Shown: positions 1 to 7,610 of the stretch, one piece after another
Layout: the number at the start of each line of letters is the position of its first letter
Numbering within the stretch: the first letter of the stretch is position 1
Assembly (NCBI RefSeq): GCF_021151785.1
Contig: NZ_JAGKWP010000072.1
Span: 1 to 12,635, forward strand
Origin: Flavobacterium sp.
GTDB lineage: Bacteria > Bacteroidota > Bacteroidia > Flavobacteriales > Flavobacteriaceae
Direction: 5' to 3'
Length of the DNA stretch: 12,635 nt
Notes under the pieces: model-generated
What the model saw: the letters and a program-made list of their open reading frames with translations, nothing else
Databases searched by the model: none
What the model was told of the DNA's origin: nothing
Program-made: the position numbers and the translations under genes

Positions 1-1
1 T

Positions 2-502
2 AATAATTTATATCTTTTGCAAATTCAGAAAAAAGATTTTGAAAGCATTGAAATCAAAATAAATCCAAAAATAGAAAAAGAACAATTTAATTTGTTTCTC
101 AATAGAGAAAAAATTCCTTTAGAAGTAGGTACAGATTTAGGCAAAATTTTTAATATTAGTAATATCAGATTTGATTTGAACAAATGGAATATTCGACCTG
201 AAGCTGAAACACAAATACAAAAAATCATTGAAGTTTTAAAACAATATCCGAAGATGACTATAGACATTCGATCGCATACAGATAGTAGACAAACTCATCA
301 ATACAATGAAATATTGTCCCAAAAAAGAGCTCAATCAACCTTAGAATATATTGTTAAAAACGGAATAAATAAAGAACGATTATCCGCCAAAGGATATGGA
401 GAAACCCAATTACTCAACAATTGTACTGATGGTGTAAAATGCTCAGAAGAAGAACATCAACAAAACCGACGTAGTGAATTTATTATCACAAAAGTAGAGT
501 AA
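2..502 (+). CDS. OmpA-family C-terminal domain protein, 5'-partial
   Basis: This is the 3' end of a larger gene: the frame is open to the left window edge and the first TTG at base 17 is only an internal codon. The visible 166 codons carry an OmpA-type peptidoglycan-binding domain over about the last 120 residues. It has the flavobacterial forms of the landmarks: IRFDLNKWNIRPEA at the first strand and helix, RSHTDSR with the binding Asp, LSQKRAQS with the binding Arg, KGYGE, and a closing NCTDGVKC...NRRSEF block whose two cysteines could form a disulfide. The family anchors outer-membrane or periplasmic proteins to peptidoglycan. In Bacteroidota this exact tail usually ends long proteins with beta-propeller (PD40) and carboxypeptidase-like modules, so the missing part is probably that; this is inference. 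The gene ends at TAA just before a strong hairpin and converges on yifB. Confidence 0.9.
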   Translation, partial: NNLYLLQIQKKDFESIEIKINPKIEKEQFNLFLNREKIPLEVGTDLGKIFNISNIRFDLNKWNIRPEAETQIQKIIEVLKQYPKMTIDIRSHTDSRQTHQYNEILSQKRAQSTLEYIVKNGINKERLSAKGYGETQLLNNCTDGVKCSEEEHQQNRRSEFIITKVE

Positions 503-506
503 TACA

Positions 507-540
507 TACAAAAGTCCCGTGCAATATCGGGACTTTTGTA
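507..540. terminator. Bidirectional hairpin terminator between the OmpA-domain gene and yifB
   Basis: A perfect 13-bp inverted repeat (507-519 pairs with 528-540, core AAAAGTCCCG / CGGGACTTTT) with an 8-nt loop. It starts 5 nt after the plus-strand stop and ends 1 nt before the minus-strand stop. The A and T runs at the two ends make it usable as an intrinsic terminator in both directions. Confidence 0.9.
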
Positions 541-541
541 A

Positions 542-2077
542 TTAACCCAACCAACCATCACGATCTAAACTTCTATATTGTATAGCTTCAGCTATATGTT
601 GAGGCTGGATAGCCAAACTTGTATCTAAATCAGCTATTGTTCTGGCTACTTTTAAAATCCGATCATAAGCTCTTGCAGACAAATTAAGTCGTTCCATAGC
701 AGTTTTCAATAAATGTAATGAAGTATCATCCAAAACACAATATTCTCTAATTAATTTACTACTCATTTGGGCATTGTAATGAATATGTTCATATTTCAAA
801 AAACGTTCAGTCTGAATAGCTCTTGCTAATGTAACACGTTTACGAATATCCACACTACTTTCCGCCTTTCGAGTATCAGATAATTTTTCAAAAGGGACAG
901 GAGTTACTTCAATATGTATATCAATTCTATCCAATAATGGACCTGAAATCTTACTCAAATAACGCTGCATTTCCGCTGGAGAAGTACTAATAGGTGCATC
1001 TGGATCATTAAAATAACCACCTGGACTTGGATTCATACTGGCCACTAACATAAATGAAGAAGGATAAGTAATTGTAAATTTTGCTCGTGAAATAGTTACT
1101 TCTCTATCCTCTAGAGGTTGACGCATAACCTCTAAGACCTCTCTTTTAAACTCTGGTAATTCATCTAAAAAAAGGACACCATTGTGAGCTAGAGATATTT
1201 CTCCTGGTTGTGGATAACTTCCCCCTCCTACTAATGAAACTGATGAAGCAGTGTGGTGAGGAGAACGAAATGGGCGTTGTGTTAACAAACCTGCCTCTTT
1301 AATTTTACCTGCAACCGAATGTATTTTTGTAGTTTCTAATGCCTCTTGCATAGACATTGGTGGTAAAATACTTGGAAGGCGCTTAGCTAACATTGTTTTT
1401 CCTGATCCTGGAGGGCCAATGAGAATGATATTATGTCCGCCTGAAGCCGCAATTTCCATACATCTTTTAATAGAATCTTGTCCTTTGACATCCGCAAAAT
1501 CAAACTCAGGAAAATCTAATGTTTTATTAAATTCTTCTTTAGAATCAATAATCGTTGGAGTCAAACTTCCAATGCCTTCAAAAAAATCAATAACTTGAGT
1601 TACATTTTCAGCACCATATACATTTATACCATCAACAATGGCAGCCTCTTTTACGTTTTGAAAAGGTAGAATAATACCTTTAAATCCTTCTTCTTTAGCT
1701 TTAATTGCAATTGACAACGCTCCTTTAATGGGTTGCAAACCTCCATCCAAAGAAAGTTCTCCCATAATAATATAATTTCCTATTTCCTCCGTTTTCAATT
1801 GACCAGATGCTGCCAGAATTCCTATTGCGATAGTCAAATCATAGGCAGAACCTTCCTTCCGTAAATCGGCAGGAGCCAAATTGATAATAATTTTTTTTCC
1901 AGGAAAATGATAATTATTGTTTTTTAAGGCTGCAGCAATTCTAAAACTACTCTCCTTTATGGCAGAATCAGGTAATCCAACTAAGTGATATCCAATCCCT
2001 TTTTCCATATTTACCTCTACCGTGATTGTAGTGGCATCAACACCAAAAACGGCGCTCCCAAAGACTTTTACTAACAT
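542..2077 (-). CDS. yifB: YifB/ComM family Mg-chelatase-like AAA+ ATPase
   Basis: A 511-residue cytosolic AAA+ ATPase of full family length. Residues 1-170 form the N-terminal ChlI/Lon-like fold (GLPDSAIKES at 34-43, NLAPADLRKEG at 66-76). The Mg-chelatase ATPase core follows, with Walker A GPPGSGKT at 221-228, Walker B VLFLDE at 301-306, sensor-1 Asn in ASMNPSP near 349 and the LLDRID arginine region near 384. The C-terminal helical lid contains SARAYDRILKVART at 467-480 (sensor 2). In Vibrio and Acinetobacter, ComM is a hexameric helicase that promotes branch migration during natural transformation; the same role here is inferred from family. The loop after NPSP lacks the cysteines present in some orthologues (GGYFNDPDAP instead of a CPCG type), which seems usual for Bacteroidota. 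It is a single-gene unit, convergent with the OmpA-domain gene and divergent from the membrane-protein/regulator pair. Confidence 0.95.
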   Translation of the reverse strand: MLVKVFGSAVFGVDATTITVEVNMEKGIGYHLVGLPDSAIKESSFRIAAALKNNNYHFPGKKIIINLAPADLRKEGSAYDLTIAIGILAASGQLKTEEIGNYIIMGELSLDGGLQPIKGALSIAIKAKEEGFKGIILPFQNVKEAAIVDGINVYGAENVTQVIDFFEGIGSLTPTIIDSKEEFNKTLDFPEFDFADVKGQDSIKRCMEIAASGGHNIILIGPPGSGKTMLAKRLPSILPPMSMQEALETTKIHSVAGKIKEAGLLTQRPFRSPHHTASSVSLVGGGSYPQPGEISLAHNGVLFLDELPEFKREVLEVMRQPLEDREVTISRAKFTITYPSSFMLVASMNPSPGGYFNDPDAPISTSPAEMQRYLSKISGPLLDRIDIHIEVTPVPFEKLSDTRKAESSVDIRKRVTLARAIQTERFLKYEHIHYNAQMSSKLIREYCVLDDTSLHLLKTAMERLNLSARAYDRILKVARTIADLDTSLAIQPQHIAEAIQYRSLDRDGWLG

Positions 2078-2110
2078 GGCTTATAAATTATTTATTGGCT
2101 TATATAAATA

Positions 2111-2118
2111 CAAATATA
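2111..2118 (-). promoter_or_regulatory. yifB: Candidate -7 element for yifB
   Basis: Read on the minus strand this is TATATTTG, an exact match to the Bacteroidota -7 consensus TAnnTTTG. It lies 33 nt upstream of the yifB ATG, so the predicted leader is roughly 25-30 nt. No TTG -33 element is present at the usual 17-23 nt spacing. Chance matches are common in such AT-rich DNA. Confidence 0.35.
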
Positions 2119-2164
2119 AGAAAATAATTTAATTTGAAGAAGTAAAATTTCTACAAATAAAAAA

Positions 2165-2216
2165 GTAAAACAAAATACACTTTTTGTAAAATAAATTTGT
2201 CTAAAAGTAAAATAAA
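2165..2216 (+). repeat. Three GTAAAAYAAA boxes phased at 21 bp, operator-like
   Basis: GTAAAACAAA at 2165-2174, GTAAAATAAA at 2186-2195 and GTAAAATAAA at 2207-2216 are spaced exactly 21 bp start to start, about two helical turns, so they lie on one face of the DNA. The outer two are also the left halves of imperfect dyads: AAAAGTAAA at 2203-2211 pairs perfectly with TTTACTTTT at 2218-2226, and AAAAAGT at 2160-2166 pairs with ACTTTTT at 2179-2185. A weaker GTAAAA occurs at 2142. The middle box overlaps the candidate -7 element. An array placed over the promoter of a gene pair that includes an Xre-type regulator suggests an autoregulatory operator; that is inference. A/T-rich composition weakens the case somewhat. 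Confidence 0.5.
2192..2199 (+). promoter_or_regulatory. Candidate -7 element for the membrane protein/regulator pair
   Basis: TAAATTTG matches the Bacteroidota TAnnTTTG consensus exactly. Transcription would begin near 2206, inside the dyad at 2203-2226, leaving a leader of about 45 nt before the ATG at 2251. No -33 TTG is found at normal spacing, which would fit a promoter that depends on or is blocked by a bound regulator. Confidence 0.4.
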
Positions 2217-2250
2217 CTTTACTTTTGAAAATCATTTTAAACTTTTTTTT

Positions 2251-2727
2251 ATGAAAACACATTTTTTATTTCCTAATCAATTTAAAAAATTAGGTTGGTT
2301 ATTATTTGTTCCAAGTATTTTGGGCATACTAATTATAACTGTTTTTAATATTTCAACAGATGATTATTTAAATGTTACGGTTTTTTCAATCTATCAAGAA
2401 AGTATAGGAGAAATTACTGGATTCTTTAAATTTATAAAAAACAGTATTGTGGATGAGATTTTTACTGTTGGAACCATTGTGGGTGGAATTTTAGTCGGAT
2501 TTTCAAAACTAAAGGAAGAAGACGAAATGATTTCTAAAATAAGATATGAAAGTTTAGTTTGGGCCACTTATTTAAATTATGGAATCATTCTATTTTTTAC
2601 ATTATTTATATTTGGCTTACCCTATTTAAATGTTTTATTTTATAATATGTTTACTCTACTTTTATTTTTTATTGTACGATTTCATTATATGATATATAAA
2701 TCAAACACTAGTAATCATGACGAATAA
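2251..2727 (+). CDS. Four-helix membrane protein of unknown function, paired with an Xre regulator
   Basis: A 158-residue integral membrane protein from the ATG at 2251. An upstream in-frame TTG at 2197 is rejected because it lies inside the -7 element and operator-like array and would add a polar N-terminus unlike the rest. Hydrophobic segments fall near residues 15-33, 69-84, 102-122 and 125-147, with a charged loop between helices 2 and 3 containing KLKEEDEMISKIRYESLVWA (86-105). I know similar small proteins next to short Xre regulators in Flavobacteriaceae, but no function is established. The loop pattern of acidic residues, then I..IR..S, resembles the DE..I....A loop of four-helix proteins such as DUF2178 that also sit beside short Xre regulators; this is a resemblance, not proven homology. 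It overlaps the regulator gene by 11 nt, so the two are probably co-translated. Confidence 0.8.
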   Translation: MKTHFLFPNQFKKLGWLLFVPSILGILIITVFNISTDDYLNVTVFSIYQESIGEITGFFKFIKNSIVDEIFTVGTIVGGILVGFSKLKEEDEMISKIRYESLVWATYLNYGIILFFTLFIFGLPYLNVLFYNMFTLLLFFIVRFHYMIYKSNTSNHDE

Positions 2728-2917
2728 TATTAAAGTTCTTCGAGCAATTAAAAATATTTCTCAAGAGGAATTGGCAAAAAAAATTAAAGTAAGCAGACAA
2801 ACTATAAATGCTATGGAAAAAGGAAAATATGTACCATCTACTTTATTAGCATTGAAATTAGCCCATTTTTTCGAAACACAAGTAGAAGCAATTTTTATGT
2901 TAGAAGATGAAGATTAA
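2717..2917 (+). CDS. Short Xre/Cro-type helix-turn-helix regulator
   Basis: A 66-residue protein that is almost entirely one DNA-binding domain. The helix-turn-helix is at about residues 16-36 (QEELAKKIKVSRQTINAMEKG), followed by GKYVPSTLLALKLAHFF and an acidic tail, the layout of YgzD-like regulators. It has no separate sensor domain, so any signal probably comes from its partner or from its own level. The ATG at 2717 lies inside the end of the upstream membrane-protein gene (11-nt overlap), which implies translational coupling. By family it should bind a dyad as a dimer; the phased boxes and dyads at 2160-2226 are the obvious candidate site, giving autoregulation (inference). A strong hairpin begins 2 nt after the stop. 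Confidence 0.9.
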   Translation: MTNNIKVLRAIKNISQEELAKKIKVSRQTINAMEKGKYVPSTLLALKLAHFFETQVEAIFMLEDED

Positions 2918-2918
2918 A

Positions 2919-2957
2919 AAAAAGACCTTACAGTAAAAATTATTGTAAGGTCTTTTT
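2919..2957. terminator. Bidirectional hairpin terminator between the Xre gene and dsbD
   Basis: A perfect 14-bp inverted repeat (2919-2932 with 2944-2957, core GACCTTACA / TGTAAGGTC) around an 11-nt loop. It has A5 on the left arm and T5 on the right, so each strand ends in a U tract. It lies 2 nt after the regulator stop and 19 nt beyond the dsbD stop on the other strand, ending both the plus-strand pair and the long minus-strand run. Confidence 0.92.
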
Positions 2958-2976
2958 AATTTCAGTATAAAATCTA

Positions 2977-5004
2977 TTATTTGTTAGCTAAAGAAATTCC
3001 CTCTTGCAACCATTTTTTATATTCCTGAACATCAGTAGTATAAGCAATTGGCTTAGATTTATCTTCTCCCTTATTATTTAAAATAACATATAACGGTTGT
3101 GAATTACTAGCATAACGTGTAATCTGAAAATCGGTCCATTTATTTCCAATAGTAACAACTTGTTTACCTGTAGTTTTAGAAATATATTGTTTATCTTGCG
3201 GTAGTTCAACTTTTCGATCACAGTATAACGATATTAAAACTAATTTATCTTTTATTAATGGTAAAATCTCTGGTTTAGACCAAACTTTATCTTCCATTAA
3301 TCTACAATTTGCACAATTATCTCCCGTGAAATCTAAAAGTACTGGTTTATTAACTTTTTGAGCATAAGCTAGACCTTCATCATAATCATCAAAAGCGATG
3401 ATTCCATGTGGACCAAGATGTGCGTGTTCTGGCAAATCTGATTTTGAAGTATTTTGACCATTACCATGAATACCTTGTGGAATTTCACTGTAAGTTGATG
3501 GAGGAGTTAGCCCACTAAGGATTTTTAATGGTGCTCCCCAAAGACCTGGTATCATATATAAAGTAAATGTAGTTACAACAATAGCCATCATTAATCTACC
3601 AACTCCTATCTTATCTGCTTTCTCATAATCATGAGGCAACATATATTTTCCAAATAAATATAAAGCCCAAGCTGTAAATATCGCAATCCAAATAGCTATA
3701 AATAATTCTCTTTCTAACAAATGCTTTTGATAAGCTAAGTCTGCATTGGATAAAAACTTAAAAGCAAACGCTAGTTCTAAAAATCCTAAAGAAACTTTAA
3801 CTGTATTTAACCAACCTCCGGATTTAGGCATTGAATTTAACCATCCTGGAAACATAGCAAACAACATGAAAGGTAAAGCAATTGCCAGAGAAAAACCAAA
3901 CATACCTACAACAGGAGCTATCCCACCATTTCTAGAAGATTCAACTAATAAAGTTCCCACAATTGGTCCCGTACATGAAAATGAAACAACTGCTAAAGCT
4001 AATGCCATAAAGACAATTCCAATAACACCGCCTTTATCAGCCTGAGAATCTAATTTAGTAGCCCAAGAACTTGGTAATACAATCTCAAATGCGCCCAAAA
4101 ATGACAAAGCAAATATAACTAACAATCCAAAAAAGACTAAATTGAAAGTAGCACTTGTAGAGAGTTCATTTAAAGCTTCTGCACCAAAAATGGCCGTAAT
4201 TATTGAGCCCAATACTACATAAATAACTATGATAGATAAACCATAAATAATTGCATTTTTAATTCCCGCCGTTCTTGATTTACTTTGTTTGGTAAAAAAA
4301 CTAACCGTCATTGGAATCATAGGAAAAATACAAGGCATTAAAATAGCTGCAAAACCACCTAAAAAAGACAAAATAAATATTGTCCAAAGATTTTTATCTT
4401 CTTTATTGACTTGCGTATTTAGTTGTGATTTAGATACTATATGAGAAGCCTTATTTAAAGTTTGCTTTTGGGAATTAAGACTACCCACTATAAGAGCTGA
4501 TGAATCCTTTTTAGATTGATTTTCTAACTCATTAACCTCTAACGTTATATTTGGGTTTACAGGTAATTTGAAAGATAAATTAGCTTCCGTTTGTGTGCAT
4601 TTACCATCAATACAAGCTTGCCCCTCAACTAAGATCGAAACAGAATTTAATTTTGGATTTAAAACTTTAATTCTTTGAGTAAAATTAGCCGTCCCTGTGA
4701 AGAAATATTCATCGATTTCAAAAATATCGTTATACGCTTTTTTATACTTGCCTTCTTTTGTTTTTCCAACTAATTGATAATTCCCTTTTTGATTTTTATA
4801 AGTAAAAACCAATGGTTGTGCCCCACCTTCTGGTGTAAATTGAGAATACAAATGCCAATCATTATCAATTTGAGCAGTAGTAATTAAATCAAACTCGGTT
4901 TCTGAGACTTTAATAACTTTAGCCGTCCATTTCACTGGCTCTACTATTTGAGCTTGTGCAAATAAACCAACTAATGCAATTAAAATGTAGGTCAATTTTT
5001 TCAT
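2977..5004 (-). CDS. dsbD: Three-domain thiol:disulfide interchange protein DsbD
   Basis: A 675-residue inner-membrane protein that carries electrons from cytosolic thioredoxin to periplasmic substrates. Residues 1-18 are a signal peptide. The periplasmic alpha domain (about 20-150) has its cysteine pair as CIDGKC at 131-136, spaced CX4C rather than the CX5C of E. coli. The membrane domain (about 208-490, some eight helices) has the two redox cysteines in MPCIFP (C225) and FSCTGP (C344). The C-terminal gamma thioredoxin-like domain (about 540-675) has CANC at 564-567. All three redox pairs are present, so the protein should be functional. A His/Gly-rich linker (HG at 513, HAHLGPHG at 527-534) separates the membrane and gamma domains. 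Its ATG overlaps the tilS stop by 4 nt (ATGA), so it is translationally coupled and last in the run. Likely roles are periplasmic disulfide repair or cytochrome c maturation; the sequence does not decide which. Confidence 0.95.
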   Translation of the reverse strand: MKKLTYILIALVGLFAQAQIVEPVKWTAKVIKVSETEFDLITTAQIDNDWHLYSQFTPEGGAQPLVFTYKNQKGNYQLVGKTKEGKYKKAYNDIFEIDEYFFTGTANFTQRIKVLNPKLNSVSILVEGQACIDGKCTQTEANLSFKLPVNPNITLEVNELENQSKKDSSALIVGSLNSQKQTLNKASHIVSKSQLNTQVNKEDKNLWTIFILSFLGGFAAILMPCIFPMIPMTVSFFTKQSKSRTAGIKNAIIYGLSIIVIYVVLGSIITAIFGAEALNELSTSATFNLVFFGLLVIFALSFLGAFEIVLPSSWATKLDSQADKGGVIGIVFMALALAVVSFSCTGPIVGTLLVESSRNGGIAPVVGMFGFSLAIALPFMLFAMFPGWLNSMPKSGGWLNTVKVSLGFLELAFAFKFLSNADLAYQKHLLERELFIAIWIAIFTAWALYLFGKYMLPHDYEKADKIGVGRLMMAIVVTTFTLYMIPGLWGAPLKILSGLTPPSTYSEIPQGIHGNGQNTSKSDLPEHAHLGPHGIIAFDDYDEGLAYAQKVNKPVLLDFTGDNCANCRLMEDKVWSKPEILPLIKDKLVLISLYCDRKVELPQDKQYISKTTGKQVVTIGNKWTDFQITRYASNSQPLYVILNNKGEDKSKPIAYTTDVQEYKKWLQEGISLANK

Positions 5005-6311
5005 TTTAAAAATTCAATTTTTAGAGTAGTTTGTGTTGTTTGTTCAACTTTAAAACGATCATCCTGACGATAATCTATAATCCATACTATTTTGTTGTTA
5101 CTTTCTAAAATCCATATTTTTTGTTTATCAAAAATGGAAATTTTTTCATCTTTAAAAAACTTACTTACTTTTTTAGAACCCTTCATGCCTAATGGATAAA
5201 AAACATCTCCTACACGCCATTTTCTAACAATTAAAGGAAATTCAATTTTATCAGCGTCAACAAATATAATACTCTTATTTTGTTCTTGAATGTAACTATC
5301 GTTACAGAGAGTCAATTTTAACGGAAATTTAAGTTCTTCTTCAATATTTTTTAGAACAAACAAAGTATCGTGTTCACTAGATGATTTCTCAACTAAAATC
5401 AACGCATCTCTATTTTTCAACAAAACATGCGTTTGAGAAAAAATTTGTTTTCCTGATTGTCCATCTACCAAAGCATAAATATCATTCCATGCCGAAAAAC
5501 CAAATTCTTTCAACCATTGATAAAGATAAAAAGTATAATTTTCAATCTTCTTTAATTCTGATATCTTTATAAATATTTGATTATTATTAACTTGAATAAG
5601 TTTATCTAAAGTCTTTTTTGAACATTCAATAACTGCATTTTCACTCTGTTTTAAACGTGCAATTGTGCTTTGAAACGATTTCAAAAAACTTGGATTTAAT
5701 TCTTTTAAAACTGGAATTACTTGATGCCTTAATTTATTTCTAAAATATTTATCAGAAACATTACTACTATCCTCTCTCCACTTTATATTTTGCTCATTCG
5801 CGAAATTTAAAATTTGTTCTCTTGAAAAACACAATAATGTTCTTATTATAGTATCATTAACTTCTGGTATCCCTAATAAACCTTCAATTCCTGTACCTCT
5901 TATGAAATTAATTAAAAAGGTTTCTACTTGGTCATCTAAATGGTGTGCCGTTAAAATGTACTTAAATTGGTGTTTTTTTTCTAATTCATGAAACCATTGG
6001 TATCTCAATTCTCTAGCTGCCATTTGAATGGATATCTTATGTTTATCAGCATAAAAAATAGTATCAAAGCTTTTTACATAACACGGAATAGCCTTTTGAA
6101 TACAGTAATCTCTAATAAATTCTTCATCCAAGTCACTTTCAGTACCTCTTAAATTGAAATTACAATGTGCTACACTACAATTAAAATTTAACTGTTGCAA
6201 TAAATGTAGTAAAACCATACTGTCTACTCCTCCACTAACTGCAATAAGTATTCTACTTTCCAAAAGAAAAGGAAATTGAGAGATAATATGTTGTTTATAT
6301 TCTTGTAACAT
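5001..6311 (-). CDS. tilS: tRNA(Ile)-lysidine synthase
   Basis: A 436-residue cytosolic enzyme that uses ATP and lysine to turn the wobble cytidine-34 of tRNA-Ile(CAU) into lysidine, switching both amino-acid identity and codon reading from AUG to AUA. The N-type ATP pyrophosphatase PP-loop SGGVDS is at 26-31. The TilS signature is at 122-148 (AHHLDDQVET, then IRGTGIEGLLGI). RNKLRHQVIP at 191-200 is a conserved block near the end of the catalytic domain. A helical linker follows, and the C-terminal tRNA-binding domain begins near RKWRVGDVFYPLG (363-375) and includes KKVSKFF. Length and domain order are normal. It starts 1 nt downstream of the pabB stop and overlaps dsbD by 4 nt, so it belongs to the same transcript. 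It is normally essential, which makes polar disruption of this operon unlikely to be tolerated. Confidence 0.96.
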   Translation of the reverse strand: MLQEYKQHIISQFPFLLESRILIAVSGGVDSMVLLHLLQQLNFNCSVAHCNFNLRGTESDLDEEFIRDYCIQKAIPCYVKSFDTIFYADKHKISIQMAARELRYQWFHELEKKHQFKYILTAHHLDDQVETFLINFIRGTGIEGLLGIPEVNDTIIRTLLCFSREQILNFANEQNIKWREDSSNVSDKYFRNKLRHQVIPVLKELNPSFLKSFQSTIARLKQSENAVIECSKKTLDKLIQVNNNQIFIKISELKKIENYTFYLYQWLKEFGFSAWNDIYALVDGQSGKQIFSQTHVLLKNRDALILVEKSSSEHDTLFVLKNIEEELKFPLKLTLCNDSYIQEQNKSIIFVDADKIEFPLIVRKWRVGDVFYPLGMKGSKKVSKFFKDEKISIFDKQKIWILESNNKIVWIIDYRQDDRFKVEQTTQTTLKIEFLK

Positions 6312-6312
6312 A

Positions 6313-7608
6313 TTATTGATTTAAAACCTGAAACATGGCTTGAGCTTTTACTAAACATTCTTCATATTCTTCGAATGGTTTCGACTTTGAAGTTATTGCG
6401 CTTCCTACTGAAAATGAAAGGTAACGTCTTTCTTCTTGATATAAAATACTGCGAATAACAACATTAAAATCAAAATTACCTTCTGGAGTAAAGTAACCAA
6501 CAGCACCACTATATAATCCGCGTTTTGTTTCCTCTAACTCTTCGATAATTTTCATAGCTGAAATTTTAGGCGCTCCAGTCATACTACCCATAGGAAATGT
6601 TGTTCTTAATACTTCAATAGGAGAAGTTGTTAATGCAATTTCTGAAGTAATCGTAGAAATCATCTGATGAACTTGTTTAAACGTATACACCTCACATAAT
6701 TCTTCAACCTGAACACTTCCTTTTGTAGCTGTATGTGATAAATCATTTCTTACTAAATCAACAATCATGATATTTTCTGAAATTTCTTTAGCATTAGATT
6801 TTAATTTCATTTTCCACTGCCAATCTTCGTGTTCATCTTGACTTCTTTTCGCAGTACCCTTAATAGGTTGTGATATTATTTTAGTTCCTTTCTTCATTAA
6901 ATATCGTTCAGGTGATGCAGAAAGTAAATAATCTGAATGATTTTTAAAAAAAACAGCAAAAGGAGGAGTAGAAATACTATTTAATCTTTTAAAAGTTGAA
7001 ATAGGATCAATTTTAGCATCTTCGTCGTAAAATTCCATACAAAAATTAGCTTCATAAATATCACCACGTTGAATATGTTGCAACATTTTTGTGGTTTTAT
7101 CTAAATATATCTCCTTAGAAATCCGAGGTTTGATATTAACAAAAAGAGTCGAGTCCAATGAGAAATTTTGAGTACAAATTTCCTCAAAATCAGATTCAAT
7201 TTCGTCATCACATAAATTCAAATATTTGATTTCCAAAACATTACCCTTTAAAAAAAATAACTTTTTGGGCTGAAAAAAATATAAATCAGGAAAGCCCAAA
7301 CCATCAAAATTTTCAGATTTCAACTCCTCAATATCATTTTTTAAATCATAAGACAAATATCCAAATATCCAATCATTTGACTTCGATTGATATTGGTATA
7401 AATCTTCAAAAGCCTTCTCAGTATCTGTTTTTATAGAGGTAAAAGCATCAACAGCTACTATCAAATCATAATTAGCGTACAATTGATCAGCATTAAAATC
7501 TCGATTGCTATCTAGATAAATAACCTCATGAAACTGACAGGCCCAAAGCAAAAGTTGCTCTTTAAAAAGAGCAACATCTGAAATATATTTTTGTACTTGT
7601 AAACGCAA
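6313..7608 (-). CDS. pabB: Aminodeoxychorismate synthase component I (PabB)
   Basis: A 431-residue chorismate-binding enzyme of the TrpE/PabB family. Conserved blocks are RGDIYEANFC (181-190), SASPERYL (230-237), QPIKGTAKR (247-255), ENIMIVDLVRNDL (278-290), TTFPMGSMTGAPK (336-348), GSAIT (402-406) and EYEECLVKA (414-422). The lysine of PIKGT (K250) matches the nucleophile of PabB enzymes; anthranilate synthases have alanine there. This supports 4-amino-4-deoxychorismate formation, the first step to p-aminobenzoate and folate. The ammonia-supplying glutaminase (PabA) and the lyase (PabC) are not in the window, so PabA may be shared with TrpG elsewhere. Generic pipelines often label this protein only as anthranilate synthase component I family. 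It begins 2 nt after the preceding stop and ends 1 nt before tilS. Confidence 0.88.
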   Translation of the reverse strand: MRLQVQKYISDVALFKEQLLLWACQFHEVIYLDSNRDFNADQLYANYDLIVAVDAFTSIKTDTEKAFEDLYQYQSKSNDWIFGYLSYDLKNDIEELKSENFDGLGFPDLYFFQPKKLFFLKGNVLEIKYLNLCDDEIESDFEEICTQNFSLDSTLFVNIKPRISKEIYLDKTTKMLQHIQRGDIYEANFCMEFYDEDAKIDPISTFKRLNSISTPPFAVFFKNHSDYLLSASPERYLMKKGTKIISQPIKGTAKRSQDEHEDWQWKMKLKSNAKEISENIMIVDLVRNDLSHTATKGSVQVEELCEVYTFKQVHQMISTITSEIALTTSPIEVLRTTFPMGSMTGAPKISAMKIIEELEETKRGLYSGAVGYFTPEGNFDFNVVIRSILYQEERRYLSFSVGSAITSKSKPFEEYEECLVKAQAMFQVLNQ

Positions 7609-7610
7609 AG

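Noticed and set aside
17..502. TTG at base 17 as the start of a 161-residue complete OmpA-like protein
   Set aside because: The frame is open to the left window edge, there is no signal peptide, and the domain is normally the tail of a larger protein, so this is a 5'-partial gene.
2078..2104. Direct repeat GGCTTATA at 2078-2085 and 2097-2104 upstream of yifB
   Set aside because: Only 8 bp and two copies in AT-rich DNA, with no dyad symmetry; not enough to call a site.
2197..2250. TTG at 2197 as the start of the membrane protein
   Set aside because: It lies inside the candidate -7 element and operator-like array and adds a polar stretch. ATG at 2251 gives a typical charged start just before the first membrane helix.
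3746..4045. 99-codon open frame on the plus strand opposite dsbD
   Set aside because: It lies antisense to the conserved membrane domain of DsbD, has no recognisable protein features and no promoter-like context. The other short antisense frames at 25-267, 5381-5572, 11147-11359, 11328-11513 and 12314-12499 are rejected for the same reason.
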